DNA of 18,416 nt from the NCBI GenBank assembly GCA_023453125.1, contig JAEXUB010000157.1, forward strand, positions 1-18,416. Direction: 5' to 3'. This document shows positions 5,558 through 13,267 of the stretch, one piece after another. The position numbers and the translations under genes were made by a program. Within the stretch, counting starts at the first letter, position 1. Every line of letters starts with the position of its first letter. The notes beneath the pieces are model-generated. The model did not search any database. It was given only the letters and a program-made list of their open reading frames with translations, and was not told the DNA's origin. The stretch comes from Bacteroidota bacterium (GTDB lineage Bacteria > Bacteroidota > Ignavibacteria > Ignavibacteriales > Melioribacteraceae).

Positions 5558-7981
5558 ATGACTCCCAATTCGGTCCTTTATAAAATATTCAAAAAGTTAG
5601 CTTATAAACTGCCTGAAAGTATATTGCAGGAAGCCATTGAACAAAGAAGAAATTTGAGCTTTATGGCGAATGATGCGGAGAGCATAAATAGGGCAGTTGA
5701 CTTCTGTACAGTGCTTAATAACTCCGGTGAGGCAGTATGCCTGGTTAGGGAAGGAAGAATTGTTTCTGCCAATCATAGTTTTGCCTCTCTCTTCGGTTAT
5801 CTTGCCGCATGGGAAATCGTAGGCATTGGATTAAAAACATTTATTTCTACCGGACGGGATGATGAAGTCCTGCCGAATGGAAATTATAGTGCATTCACTG
5901 GAAGCGGAAATACATTTTATGCGAGAGTTTCTTCTACTTTACTGTCAAGCTATCCGGATGAAATGAGAATATATTTTATTAAAGATATATCAGATCTGGA
6001 AAAGATAGAAGGAGAGCTCCAGTTTTCAATTGATAATTATTCGCTGGTTTTCCACGAAAATCCGCTTCCTCTGGCTGTTACCGAAAAAAGAAGCGGCCGG
6101 TTTGTTGAAGTCAACAGTGCCTTTATGAATCTTTTCGGTGCTGAGAAAAAAGAGGAAATCCTCGGACGTAATTCCAATGAACTGGGAATAACGACCTTCG
6201 GCGGAAGATACAAGTTTTATTCTGCACCAATATCACAGACCGGGGTTGCGCTGGATTATTCAATAATAAACCGTCTTGACGGTAATGAATTTACGGCAGA
6301 GGTAAGCTGGTCCTCAATTATTTTTGCCGGCGAAGAATATCTGATAAAGTGCTATAGGGATGTATCGGCACATATTAAAATTGAAGACGAACTGATACAA
6401 AGCGAAATAAAATACCGCCGGCTGCACAAAAGCATGATGGACGGATTTGTTATGGTAGATGAAGAGGGAAAAATTGTTGAATGTAATAGTTCCTATCTAA
6501 ATATGCTTGGATATGATTTTAAGGAAATCGCTCAAAAGAATTATAGAGAGCTCACTCCTACTGGATGGCATTCATTCGAAGAAGAGATCTTAAATAGTCA
6601 GGTATTTGTAAAAGGGTATTCCGAATTTTATGAAAAAGAGTATATAAGAAAGGATGGCTCAATATTTCCGGTTGAACTAAGAGTATATAGCCTGAAGGAT
6701 AAAAATGATAATTATGTTGGAATGTGGGGGATAGTACGAGATATAACCGAAAGAAAAAAAGCAGAAAAAGCGCTTTTCGAAAGCGAAAGCCTTTTCAGAG
6801 GCATATTCGAAAACGCCGGTGTCGGCGCTGTGATTGTTGATTCCGAAAGCAGGTTTGTAAAAACAAACAAAGCATTTCAGAAAATGCTGGGATATGAAGA
6901 CGTTGAATTAAGAGGGAAAAATTTCCTTGATATTACTCACCCCGATGAAATTGAATCAAGCAGGGAACAGTTCAGTCAGCTTGTGAAAAAGGAAAATGAC
7001 AGACTCAGGTTCGAGAAAAGATATATTGCCAAAACGGGAGAGCCGGTCTGGGTGATGCTAACGGCAACACTGGTTAAAGATAAGAGAGACAATTTTTTCT
7101 ATGCAATTGCACTGATGGAAGATATTACAGAAAAGAAACTGGTACAGATTGAACTTGAAAAATATAGGGAAAGCCTGGAACTGCAGGTGCAGGAAAGAAC
7201 GAGAAAACTTGAAGAGGTGAACCAGCGCCTTTTTGAGGAAATTGAATTGAAGGAAGAGAGTGAAAGAATTGTGCAGGCCGCTTTGAAAAAAGAAAGGGAA
7301 TTAAATGACCTTAAGAGCCGTTTTATTTCAATAACCTCTCACGAATTCCGCACTCCTTTAACAGCAATATATGCTTCGGCCCAGCTTATGGAAAAATACA
7401 GGGATGATATCGATCCGGCCGAGTATGAAAAGAATATATTCAGGATTAAAAAATCAGTGAATTATCTTACTGGTCTGCTTGACGACATTCTTACCTTAAA
7501 CAAAGCGGAGACGGGAAGGCTGAAATTCTCTCCTGCGGACATAAACCTGAGAAAATTATGCAATAGAATTGCCGAAGAATTGAAGTTTCAGTTAAAAGAA
7601 AATCTTATATTAGAAGTGGAATATATGCTGGACGAATCCAGTTACTATTTAGATGAAAAACTGATTACTTTCATCATTGCTAATTTGCTTTCAAACGCAA
7701 TTAAATATTCGGAGAGCGGAAAAGTGATTTTCAGAATTAACAGGGTGGATAATTCTATTCAGTTCGTAATAACCGACAGCGGAATAGGAATTCCTTACCA
7801 TGAACAGCCCCTTCTTTTTGAGCCCTTTACCCGGGGAAGTAACGTTGGTACAATACACGGCACCGGACTTGGCTTATCAATAGTTAAACGCTCTGTTGAA
7901 ATTCATAACGGGACCATCTCCTTTGACAGCATTGAAGGAAAGGGCTCCTCTTTTAAAGTAAAAATTCCAATAATAGAATAA
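5558..7981 (+). CDS. cytosolic multi-PAS sensor histidine kinase (cassette 1)
   Basis: This 807-residue kinase has no transmembrane segment, so it senses inside the cell. Domains in order: a short N-terminal helix region (1-45), PAS-A (about 46-146, SGEAVCLVREG), PAS-B (155-272, FHENPLPLAVTE), PAS-C with PAC (285-400, MDGFVMVDEEGKIVECN), PAS-D with PAC (410-525, FENAGVGAVIVD), a coiled coil (525-585), HisKA with phospho-acceptor H595 in SHEFRTP, and HATPase_c (695-805). The ATPase domain has an N box around N713, a G1 box DSGIGIP, an F box LFEPF and a G2 box GTGLGLS. All catalytic motifs are intact. It should phosphorylate the response regulator encoded 7 bp downstream. The PAS ligands are unknown; no heme or flavin signature is evident. 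No strong Shine-Dalgarno precedes the ATG. It is paralogous to the kinase at 9331 but differs in PAS order. Confidence 0.93.
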   Translation: MTPNSVLYKIFKKLAYKLPESILQEAIEQRRNLSFMANDAESINRAVDFCTVLNNSGEAVCLVREGRIVSANHSFASLFGYLAAWEIVGIGLKTFISTGRDDEVLPNGNYSAFTGSGNTFYARVSSTLLSSYPDEMRIYFIKDISDLEKIEGELQFSIDNYSLVFHENPLPLAVTEKRSGRFVEVNSAFMNLFGAEKKEEILGRNSNELGITTFGGRYKFYSAPISQTGVALDYSIINRLDGNEFTAEVSWSSIIFAGEEYLIKCYRDVSAHIKIEDELIQSEIKYRRLHKSMMDGFVMVDEEGKIVECNSSYLNMLGYDFKEIAQKNYRELTPTGWHSFEEEILNSQVFVKGYSEFYEKEYIRKDGSIFPVELRVYSLKDKNDNYVGMWGIVRDITERKKAEKALFESESLFRGIFENAGVGAVIVDSESRFVKTNKAFQKMLGYEDVELRGKNFLDITHPDEIESSREQFSQLVKKENDRLRFEKRYIAKTGEPVWVMLTATLVKDKRDNFFYAIALMEDITEKKLVQIELEKYRESLELQVQERTRKLEEVNQRLFEEIELKEESERIVQAALKKERELNDLKSRFISITSHEFRTPLTAIYASAQLMEKYRDDIDPAEYEKNIFRIKKSVNYLTGLLDDILTLNKAETGRLKFSPADINLRKLCNRIAEELKFQLKENLILEVEYMLDESSYYLDEKLITFIIANLLSNAIKYSESGKVIFRINRVDNSIQFVITDSGIGIPYHEQPLLFEPFTRGSNVGTIHGTGLGLSIVKRSVEIHNGTISFDSIEGKGSSFKVKIPIIE

Positions 7982-7988
7982 ACGGATT

Positions 7989-8771
7989 ATGAAAAAAATA
8001 CTTGTCATTGAAGACCAGGAAGATATACTGGATGGAATAAGATTCATCCTTGAAAAAGAAAAATTCAAGGTAATTACCGCAACTAACGGCGAATACGGAC
8101 TTATGATTGCCAGAACCTACAGACCTGATTTGATAATTTCGGACATAATGCTCCCCGGTATAGACGGTTTCCGCATTTTGGAGGAGTTATGTCAAGATCC
8201 CGCTACGGCTCTTATACCTTTTATATTTCTTACCGCAAAAACGGAGACCCCCGATTTCAGGCGCGGTATGGCACTCGGCGCCGATGACTATATCTTCAAA
8301 CCCTTTGATGTTGAAGACCTTTTAAAGGCAATAAATGTGCGGCTGTCCAAAACCGAACTGCTCAAAGAGCAGATTCTTCACGGCGTTATGGATGAAAGGC
8401 AGGGGGCACTAAATGACAGCAAGGCATCTGCAGACAGAATATTTATCACACACAACGGCTCCTCTATCCCTATTAAATATGACGAAATCGCGTGTCTACG
8501 GGCCGAAAACCAATACAGCATTATTAAATGTATTACAAAAAAGGAATACCTTGTTAGAAAATCTCTTTCCGACTGGATAAAAGTTCTTCCCGGTTCTTTC
8601 TTTTTAAGAATTCATCGCTCCGCTATTATTAACATAAACCATATTGCCCGGGTAGAAAAAAATGAAAAACTGAAGTACAATATAATTATGGAGAATTGCG
8701 GTGTGACCCTTGAAGTAAGCGGCTCCTACATAAAGCAATTTAAAAGTTTGGTCCTTAAAAAAGAGGGGTAA
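7989..8771 (+). CDS. LytTR-family response regulator (cassette 1)
   Basis: This 260-residue two-domain regulator has a receiver (1-125) with all canonical residues: acidic pair E8-D9, phospho-acceptor D52 in SDIMLPG, T82 and K104 in FKPF. The C-terminal part (about 150-258) is a LytTR DNA-binding domain, with the RIFITHNG strand, an ENQYSI segment, and the FFLRIHRSAIININHI recognition region typical of the family. LytTR domains bind paired 9-bp direct repeats about one helical turn apart. Candidate sites of that type are found at 8878-8907 and 12608-12637. It is encoded 7 bp after its probable partner kinase, so the two are cotranscribed. In this receiver-LytTR family the usual role is transcription activation. 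Confidence 0.93.
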   Translation: MKKILVIEDQEDILDGIRFILEKEKFKVITATNGEYGLMIARTYRPDLIISDIMLPGIDGFRILEELCQDPATALIPFIFLTAKTETPDFRRGMALGADDYIFKPFDVEDLLKAINVRLSKTELLKEQILHGVMDERQGALNDSKASADRIFITHNGSSIPIKYDEIACLRAENQYSIIKCITKKEYLVRKSLSDWIKVLPGSFFLRIHRSAIININHIARVEKNEKLKYNIIMENCGVTLEVSGSYIKQFKSLVLKKEG

Positions 8772-8806
8772 TAGTAATTTCTTGATTTTCCGTTCATAAA
8801 GCCTGC

Positions 8807-8838
8807 AGTAGTTTGTTTTCCGCAAAACAAATACTACT
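8807..8838. other. long imperfect hairpin between the two cassettes
   Basis: AGTAGT-TTGTTTT (8807-8819) pairs with AAAACAA-AT-ACTACT (8824-8838), giving 13 bp with a 2-nt bulge and a CCGC loop. No T tract follows on the plus strand and the stem is AT-rich, so it is a poor intrinsic terminator. It may be an RNA structure or a protein site. It lies 35 bp after the regulator stop. Confidence 0.4.
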
Positions 8839-8877
8839 TAGCCTCTTAAATTACCCGCTACAAATCACTTCGGCTCT

Positions 8878-8907
8878 TTCGCAACACAAAATTTAAACTT
8901 CGCAACA
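8878..8907 (+). promoter_or_regulatory. candidate LytTR operator (direct repeats), cassette 2
   Basis: Two identical 9-mers TTCGCAACA at 8878-8886 and 8899-8907 are separated by 12 nt, so their starts are 21 bp apart. This is the geometry known for LytTR-domain sites (9-bp direct repeats, 12-13 bp spacer). A TATAAA-like box at 8921-8926 would place the second repeat over the -35 position. The same composite occurs upstream of cheW. Confidence 0.6.
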
Positions 8908-8999
8908 TTCAGCCTTATCTTATAAAACTTTAATCCGAATATTTTGTCAAAAGCGCAAATAGACAATTGTTTTTGCTCCAAAAGGCAGAAAGCGAGATT

Positions 9000-9329
9000 A
9001 TGATGGAAACAAATTCCGGGAAGGCAGTGTGTATTTTCAATAACGGGAACCTGACGCTGGCTAATAGTGGATTTGCCAATATGTTTGGGTATACAACTAA
9101 AAAAGAACTTCACGGTAAGAGTTTCATTTGCTTATTTAAGAATGATATCTGGGAGAATAAAGAAGACGCGTTTGAATATGTAGGGGAAGTTGAAGGAATA
9201 AAAAAAGATGGAACTCCGATAAATATATATGCCCACTTTTATTTCTCTGTTAATCTGGGAATTAAACTCCTAATAGGCAGTCTTAGCTTCACAAGTCCGG
9301 AGGAATGCTTTGATAGTGCGAGGTATTAA
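9000..9329 (+). CDS. stand-alone PAS domain protein
   Basis: This protein of about 109 residues is a single PAS domain with no output module. Its start (NSGKAVCIFNNGNLTLANSGFANMFGY) closely parallels PAS-A of the cassette-1 kinase (NSGEAVCLVREGRIVSANHSFASLFGY, split across residues 55-81). It therefore looks like that domain detached into its own gene. I chose ATG 9000 (AGCGAGATT upstream); a TTG at 8967 in the same frame would add 11 residues but has no ribosome site. The stop TAA at 9327-9329 is followed after one base by the kinase ATG at 9331, a coupled arrangement. It may act as a separate sensor or interaction subunit for the kinase. A decayed N-terminus of the kinase gene is the alternative, though the ribosome site inside its 3' end argues for two real genes. 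Confidence 0.7.
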   Translation: MMETNSGKAVCIFNNGNLTLANSGFANMFGYTTKKELHGKSFICLFKNDIWENKEDAFEYVGEVEGIKKDGTPINIYAHFYFSVNLGIKLLIGSLSFTSPEECFDSARY

Positions 9330-9330
9330 T

Positions 9331-11673
9331 ATGGGCTTGCTCCCCAAAATTATTGACCTGATTCCCAAGGCAATTTTCTGGAAAGATACTAATAGCGTAT
9401 TTCTGGGATGCAATAAATTATTTGCTGATCTGGCGGGACTGGAAAATTCAAGCCTGATTGAAGGAAAAACAGATTTTGATCTGCCCTGGGGAAAAGAACT
9501 GGGAGAAACATTTATTAAGGAGGACATAGAACTGCTGAAATCAGGAAAAACACATATCAGAACAATTTTGAATGTGGAACACTTAAACCTGAATTTTGTA
9601 TGGACTGAATATACAAAGATGCCCTTAAAGGATGAGAATGGAGAAATTTGCGGCATTCTTTGTATTTGCGAAGATATTACTGAAAAAGAAATTATCAGAA
9701 GCAAGCTCTCCTATTCTGAGGGAAGGTATGCAAAACTTCTGCAAAGCATTATGGATGGCTTTGTGGTTACAGATAACCAGGGAAAAATTGTTGAATGCAA
9801 CCGCACATTTGAGGAAATGACCGGTTATTCATTCAATGAATTATCCGAAATGACGTTTTTTGAGTTGACTCCCTCAAAATGGCATTCAATTGAAACTGAA
9901 ATTCTAGCTTCGCAGACTTTGGTACGCGGTTTTTCGGACCTGTATGAAAAAGAATATATAAGAAAAGACGGAAGCATAATTTCAGTTGAATTGCGTACAT
10001 ATCTGGTTGCAGATGAAAATGACAGTTTTATGGGTTATTGGGGAATAGTAAGGGATATCACGAAAAAGAAAGAGACCGAAGAAAATCTGGCTAAGCTGGA
10101 AAAATATTATGCAACGATGTTCAATGAGCATCCGGTGCCTATGACTCTGACCAGGTATGATAATGGGTGCATTGTCGATTTAAATGAATCGATGATCAAA
10201 TTACTTGGTGGGCAAAATAAAAATCAATTCATTGGGCATACAACAGTTGAAATGGGCATCCTAAAACCGGGGGAGAGAGATGAAATTATTTCACGCGGAC
10301 GTAATTTGAACGGACTTACAATTTCAACAGCCGTATTGCGCAGACAGGATAATTTGAATGTTCACGTAGAGGTCTCCTGGTCAATTTACAACTTTGGGGG
10401 GCAGGAATATCTTTTGTCTAGTGTTATCGACATTTCTGAAAAGATGAAAACCGAAGAAGCCTTATTTAAAAGCGAGGCCTTATTCCGTGGTACATTCGAG
10501 AATGCCGGCATAGGCATAGCCATTCTGGATGCAGACGGCAGGTTTATTAGGACCAACAAGGCATTGCAGAAGATCCTTGGATACGGTGAAAGGGAACTTC
10601 TTGGAAACTGCTTTATAGAATTCACTCATCAGCAGGACCGGGAACAAAATCTGATTCTGTTTCAGGGGGTAATAGCACTCAGAAAGAAAAGTTTTCAGAT
10701 GGAAAAAAGATATGTTAGAAAGGATGGTTCCGAAAGGTGGGTGCTTGTAACATACTCTACAGTTATCGATTCCTCAGATAATTTTCTTTATGCAATTTCG
10801 CTTGTCGAAGATATTACGGAAAAGAAAAAAGCTCAAATAGAGCTCGATAGATACAAAATTCACCTCGAGGCTCTAGTAAAAGAAAGAACCCGAAACCTTG
10901 AGAAGGTAAATATGCGTCTTTATGAAGAATTGGAAAAAAGCGCCGCCAATGAAAAAATAGTTAAGACTGCACTTGAAAAAGAAAAAAGCCTGAACGACCT
11001 TAAAACGAATTTTATTTCAATAACATCACACGAATTCCGTACTCCATTAACTTCAGTATTCACTTCAACCCAGCTTCTGGATAGATACAGAAAAGAGTTA
11101 AATGAAGAGGAATTCGAAGCCCAGACTTTTAAAATAAAAAAGGCGGTAAAATACCTAACACAGCTGCTTGAGGATATTTTAACATTCAACAAAGCGGATT
11201 CCGGCAAACTTAAGTTTTTTCCTTCCAGAATCGACTTCAAAAAAACCTGTCAGTCTAATATTGAGGCCACTGTGTCTATACTTAAAGAGGGGCAGAGTAT
11301 CAAGCTTGACTATCTGTTAAAAAATGATCTCCAGTTCCTCGATGAAAAACTGATCACATTCATCCTTTCTAACCTTCTTTCTAACGCTTCAAAATATTCG
11401 GGTGCCGGAATGGAAATATTTCTCCGGATTGAGAAGGAGGAAGACTCTATTAAGATAACCGTTACAGATAATGGAATAGGCATACCGGAAGAAAACAGGG
11501 AAAATCTGTTTGAGCCTTTTTCACGAGGTTCAAATGTGGGAAAAATATCAGGTTCCGGACTTGGATTGTCAATTGTTAAAAAAGCGGTTGAACTGCATAA
11601 CGGTACAATATCAATTGATAGTGTAATTAGCAAAGGGACAAGTATTTTTATAAAGATACCGGCAATTGCATGA
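9331..11673 (+). CDS. cytosolic multi-PAS sensor histidine kinase (cassette 2)
   Basis: This 780-residue soluble kinase is paralogous to the one at 5558. Domains: a PAS of a different type (8-118, LIPKAIFWKD and AGLENSSLIEGKTDFDLPW), then PAS-C-like (133-245, MDGFVVTDNQGKIVECN), PAS-B-like (258-370, FNEHPVPMTLTRY), PAS-D-like (383-497, FENAGIGIAILD), a coiled coil (498-557), HisKA with H567 in SHEFRTP, and HATPase_c with LLSNASKYS, DNGIGIP, LFEPF and GSGLGLS. All catalytic boxes are present. PAS-B and PAS-C are in the opposite order from cassette 1. ATG 9331 is preferred: GAGG lies 7 nt upstream and TAA-T-ATG links it to the PAS gene. A TTG at 9310 also has a good GGAGG and would add 7 residues while overlapping the upstream gene. 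Its partner is the regulator at 11681. Confidence 0.92.
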   Translation: MGLLPKIIDLIPKAIFWKDTNSVFLGCNKLFADLAGLENSSLIEGKTDFDLPWGKELGETFIKEDIELLKSGKTHIRTILNVEHLNLNFVWTEYTKMPLKDENGEICGILCICEDITEKEIIRSKLSYSEGRYAKLLQSIMDGFVVTDNQGKIVECNRTFEEMTGYSFNELSEMTFFELTPSKWHSIETEILASQTLVRGFSDLYEKEYIRKDGSIISVELRTYLVADENDSFMGYWGIVRDITKKKETEENLAKLEKYYATMFNEHPVPMTLTRYDNGCIVDLNESMIKLLGGQNKNQFIGHTTVEMGILKPGERDEIISRGRNLNGLTISTAVLRRQDNLNVHVEVSWSIYNFGGQEYLLSSVIDISEKMKTEEALFKSEALFRGTFENAGIGIAILDADGRFIRTNKALQKILGYGERELLGNCFIEFTHQQDREQNLILFQGVIALRKKSFQMEKRYVRKDGSERWVLVTYSTVIDSSDNFLYAISLVEDITEKKKAQIELDRYKIHLEALVKERTRNLEKVNMRLYEELEKSAANEKIVKTALEKEKSLNDLKTNFISITSHEFRTPLTSVFTSTQLLDRYRKELNEEEFEAQTFKIKKAVKYLTQLLEDILTFNKADSGKLKFFPSRIDFKKTCQSNIEATVSILKEGQSIKLDYLLKNDLQFLDEKLITFILSNLLSNASKYSGAGMEIFLRIEKEEDSIKITVTDNGIGIPEENRENLFEPFSRGSNVGKISGSGLGLSIVKKAVELHNGTISIDSVISKGTSIFIKIPAIA

Positions 11674-11680
11674 GGCTGCA

Positions 11681-12460
11681 ATGAAAAAGATACTCCTCAT
11701 TCTGGAAAGGGAGGACGTTCTGGCTTCGGTTAGGGCAATACTCGAAAAAGAAAAATATTCAGTGTTATCGGCTATAAACGGGGAATGCGGACTTCTATTT
11801 GCAAAAAGAACCAATCCCGACCTGATAATAAGCGATATTGATCTTCCAGGCATTGACGGTTTCAGGCTTTTAAAAGAACTTAGGGAAGATACACGAACAG
11901 TCATGATACCCTTCATATTTCTTACTACGCATTCGTTTTTGTATGATTTCAGAAGGGCTATGGAAATGGGAGCCGATGATTTTCTATTTCGCCCTTTTGA
12001 TCCTGAAGACCTTGTAAAGGCCGTTAATGTTAGACTTTTAAAAAATAAAAGGATAAAAAGGCAAATTGCAGCCCTGGGCTTGGAATCCTCCTTGAACAGG
12101 GGAGAATTTTTTGCCGACGCGAATAGAATTTTTATTACGAAAGATAATGTCACTTTTCCAATTCTTTTAAGTGATGTTGAATATTTCTCTGCCAGGGGAC
12201 ATTTAACGGCCATTAATACCGTAAGAGGAGAAGAATACCTGGCGGTTAAATCTATTGCCGCCGTAGTTAAACATCTTCCGGTGAGCAAATTCATAAGAAT
12301 AAACAGATCGGTAATTGTAAATATGGATTTTATTGCAAAAGTAGAGAAAGAGAAAAATGAGAGCTGCAGGGTAATGTTAAAAACATCGGAAAAGTATTTT
12401 ACCGTTTCCCGGCCATATTTAAATATTTTTAAATCCTTTCTTCATATTTCAGAAAGTTAA
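11681..12460 (+). CDS. LytTR-family response regulator with atypical receiver (cassette 2)
   Basis: This 259-residue paralogue of the cassette-1 regulator has a receiver (1-125) and a LytTR domain (about 148-257, RIFITKDNVTFPI, FIRINRSVIVNMDFI). The phospho-acceptor D52 (SDIDLPG) and T82 remain. The acidic pair is changed to L8-E9 and the invariant lysine to R104 (FRPF), so Mg2+ binding and the phosphorylation switch may be weakened or altered. The start at 11681 follows GAGG by 5 nt and lies 7 bp after the kinase stop; an in-frame TTG at 11666 would overlap the kinase gene and has no better ribosome site. It may bind the same kind of direct repeats as its paralogue, or heterodimerise with it. 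No intrinsic terminator follows. Confidence 0.92.
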   Translation: MKKILLILEREDVLASVRAILEKEKYSVLSAINGECGLLFAKRTNPDLIISDIDLPGIDGFRLLKELREDTRTVMIPFIFLTTHSFLYDFRRAMEMGADDFLFRPFDPEDLVKAVNVRLLKNKRIKRQIAALGLESSLNRGEFFADANRIFITKDNVTFPILLSDVEYFSARGHLTAINTVRGEEYLAVKSIAAVVKHLPVSKFIRINRSVIVNMDFIAKVEKEKNESCRVMLKTSEKYFTVSRPYLNIFKSFLHISES

Positions 12461-12607
12461 AATAATTATTCCGCCTCCCCAAAATATAATCATCCTTACG
12501 CATCCTGTTTAAATCATTTAGATACGATCAATAATAAATTAAAGCAAAAGATACTAAATAATTATGACACAGACTCCATTGAAAACAGTTTACACATATT
12601 TATTCTC

Positions 12608-12637
12608 TCCGCAACAAAAAATCTTTACTTCACAACA
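12608..12637 (+). promoter_or_regulatory. candidate LytTR operator (direct repeats) upstream of cheW
   Basis: TCCGCAACA (12608-12616) and TTCACAACA (12629-12637) start 21 bp apart. The whole block aligns without gaps to 8878-8907, with the spacer also partly conserved (AAAAT...ACTTC) and CAG shortly after. It lies 119 bp before the cheW ATG, in a 295-bp gap that otherwise shows no gene and no clear terminator. Confidence 0.58.
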
Positions 12638-12755
12638 AGCAGTATATAGTTGCTGAACCATATGCCGATTATTTGGTGTAAGTAATATGACTGTGAAAGG
12701 GATTCAAATTGATAACCGGACAGTCTGATTAAAAAATGTTAACAACGGAGGTTCA

Positions 12756-13241
12756 ATGAGTATTCAGGAACAAAACAGGAATGAATCGACGGAATTGCTC
12801 CAGCTTGTCAGTTTTAAGATCGGTAACGAAGAGTTCGGGGTTGATATTCTTAAGGTTCAGGAAATTAACAGGATGACTCAAATAACAAAGGTACCCAATT
12901 CTCCTCCCTTTGTTGAAGGGGTTATCAATCTGCGCGGAAGAGTTATTCCGGTTGTGGATTTGAGAACCAAGCTCAATTTCAACAGAATTGAGATTAATTC
13001 AAGCAGCAGAATAATTATTGTGGAAATCAGTTCAAGAATTATAGGATTTATTGTAGATGAGGTCAGCGAAGTGCTCCGTATTCCAAAGAGCATAACCGAG
13101 CCCCCTCCTTCACTGGCTACAGGAATAGATTCTGAATTTATTACTGCTGTTGCAAAGCTTGATGACAGGCTTATTATTCTTATAGACCTTGACCGTGTAT
13201 TTTCTTCGGCAGAAGAAGCCGACATTAAAAAAGCTATTTAA
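12756..13241 (+). CDS. cheW: chemotaxis coupling protein CheW
   Basis: This 161-residue CheW is of normal length, a single CheW domain from about residue 14 to 155. Diagnostic stretches are LVSFKIGNEEFGVDILKV, VPNSPPFVEGVINLRG, the VIPVVDLR strand and GFIVDEVSEVLRI. It links the receptor signalling tip to the kinase CheA at the inner membrane; no cheA lies in the window. The start follows a strong GGAGG (AACGGAGGTTCA). The receptor gene begins 26 bp after the stop, so the two form one operon. Confidence 0.95.
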   Translation: MSIQEQNRNESTELLQLVSFKIGNEEFGVDILKVQEINRMTQITKVPNSPPFVEGVINLRGRVIPVVDLRTKLNFNRIEINSSSRIIIVEISSRIIGFIVDEVSEVLRIPKSITEPPPSLATGIDSEFITAVAKLDDRLIILIDLDRVFSSAEEADIKKAI

Positions 13242-13267
13242 CTAAAAATATTAAAGAGGAGAGCAAA

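Noticed and set aside
8967..11673. PAS gene plus cassette-2 kinase as one frameshifted pseudogene
   Set aside because: The downstream ATG has its own GAGG and TAA-T-ATG coupling, and all kinase motifs are intact; two coupled genes fit better.
11611..12294. Long minus-strand open frame (227 aa) opposite the cassette-2 regulator
   Set aside because: Shadow of a clear receiver-LytTR gene; its Ser/Leu-rich composition is that of antisense translation.
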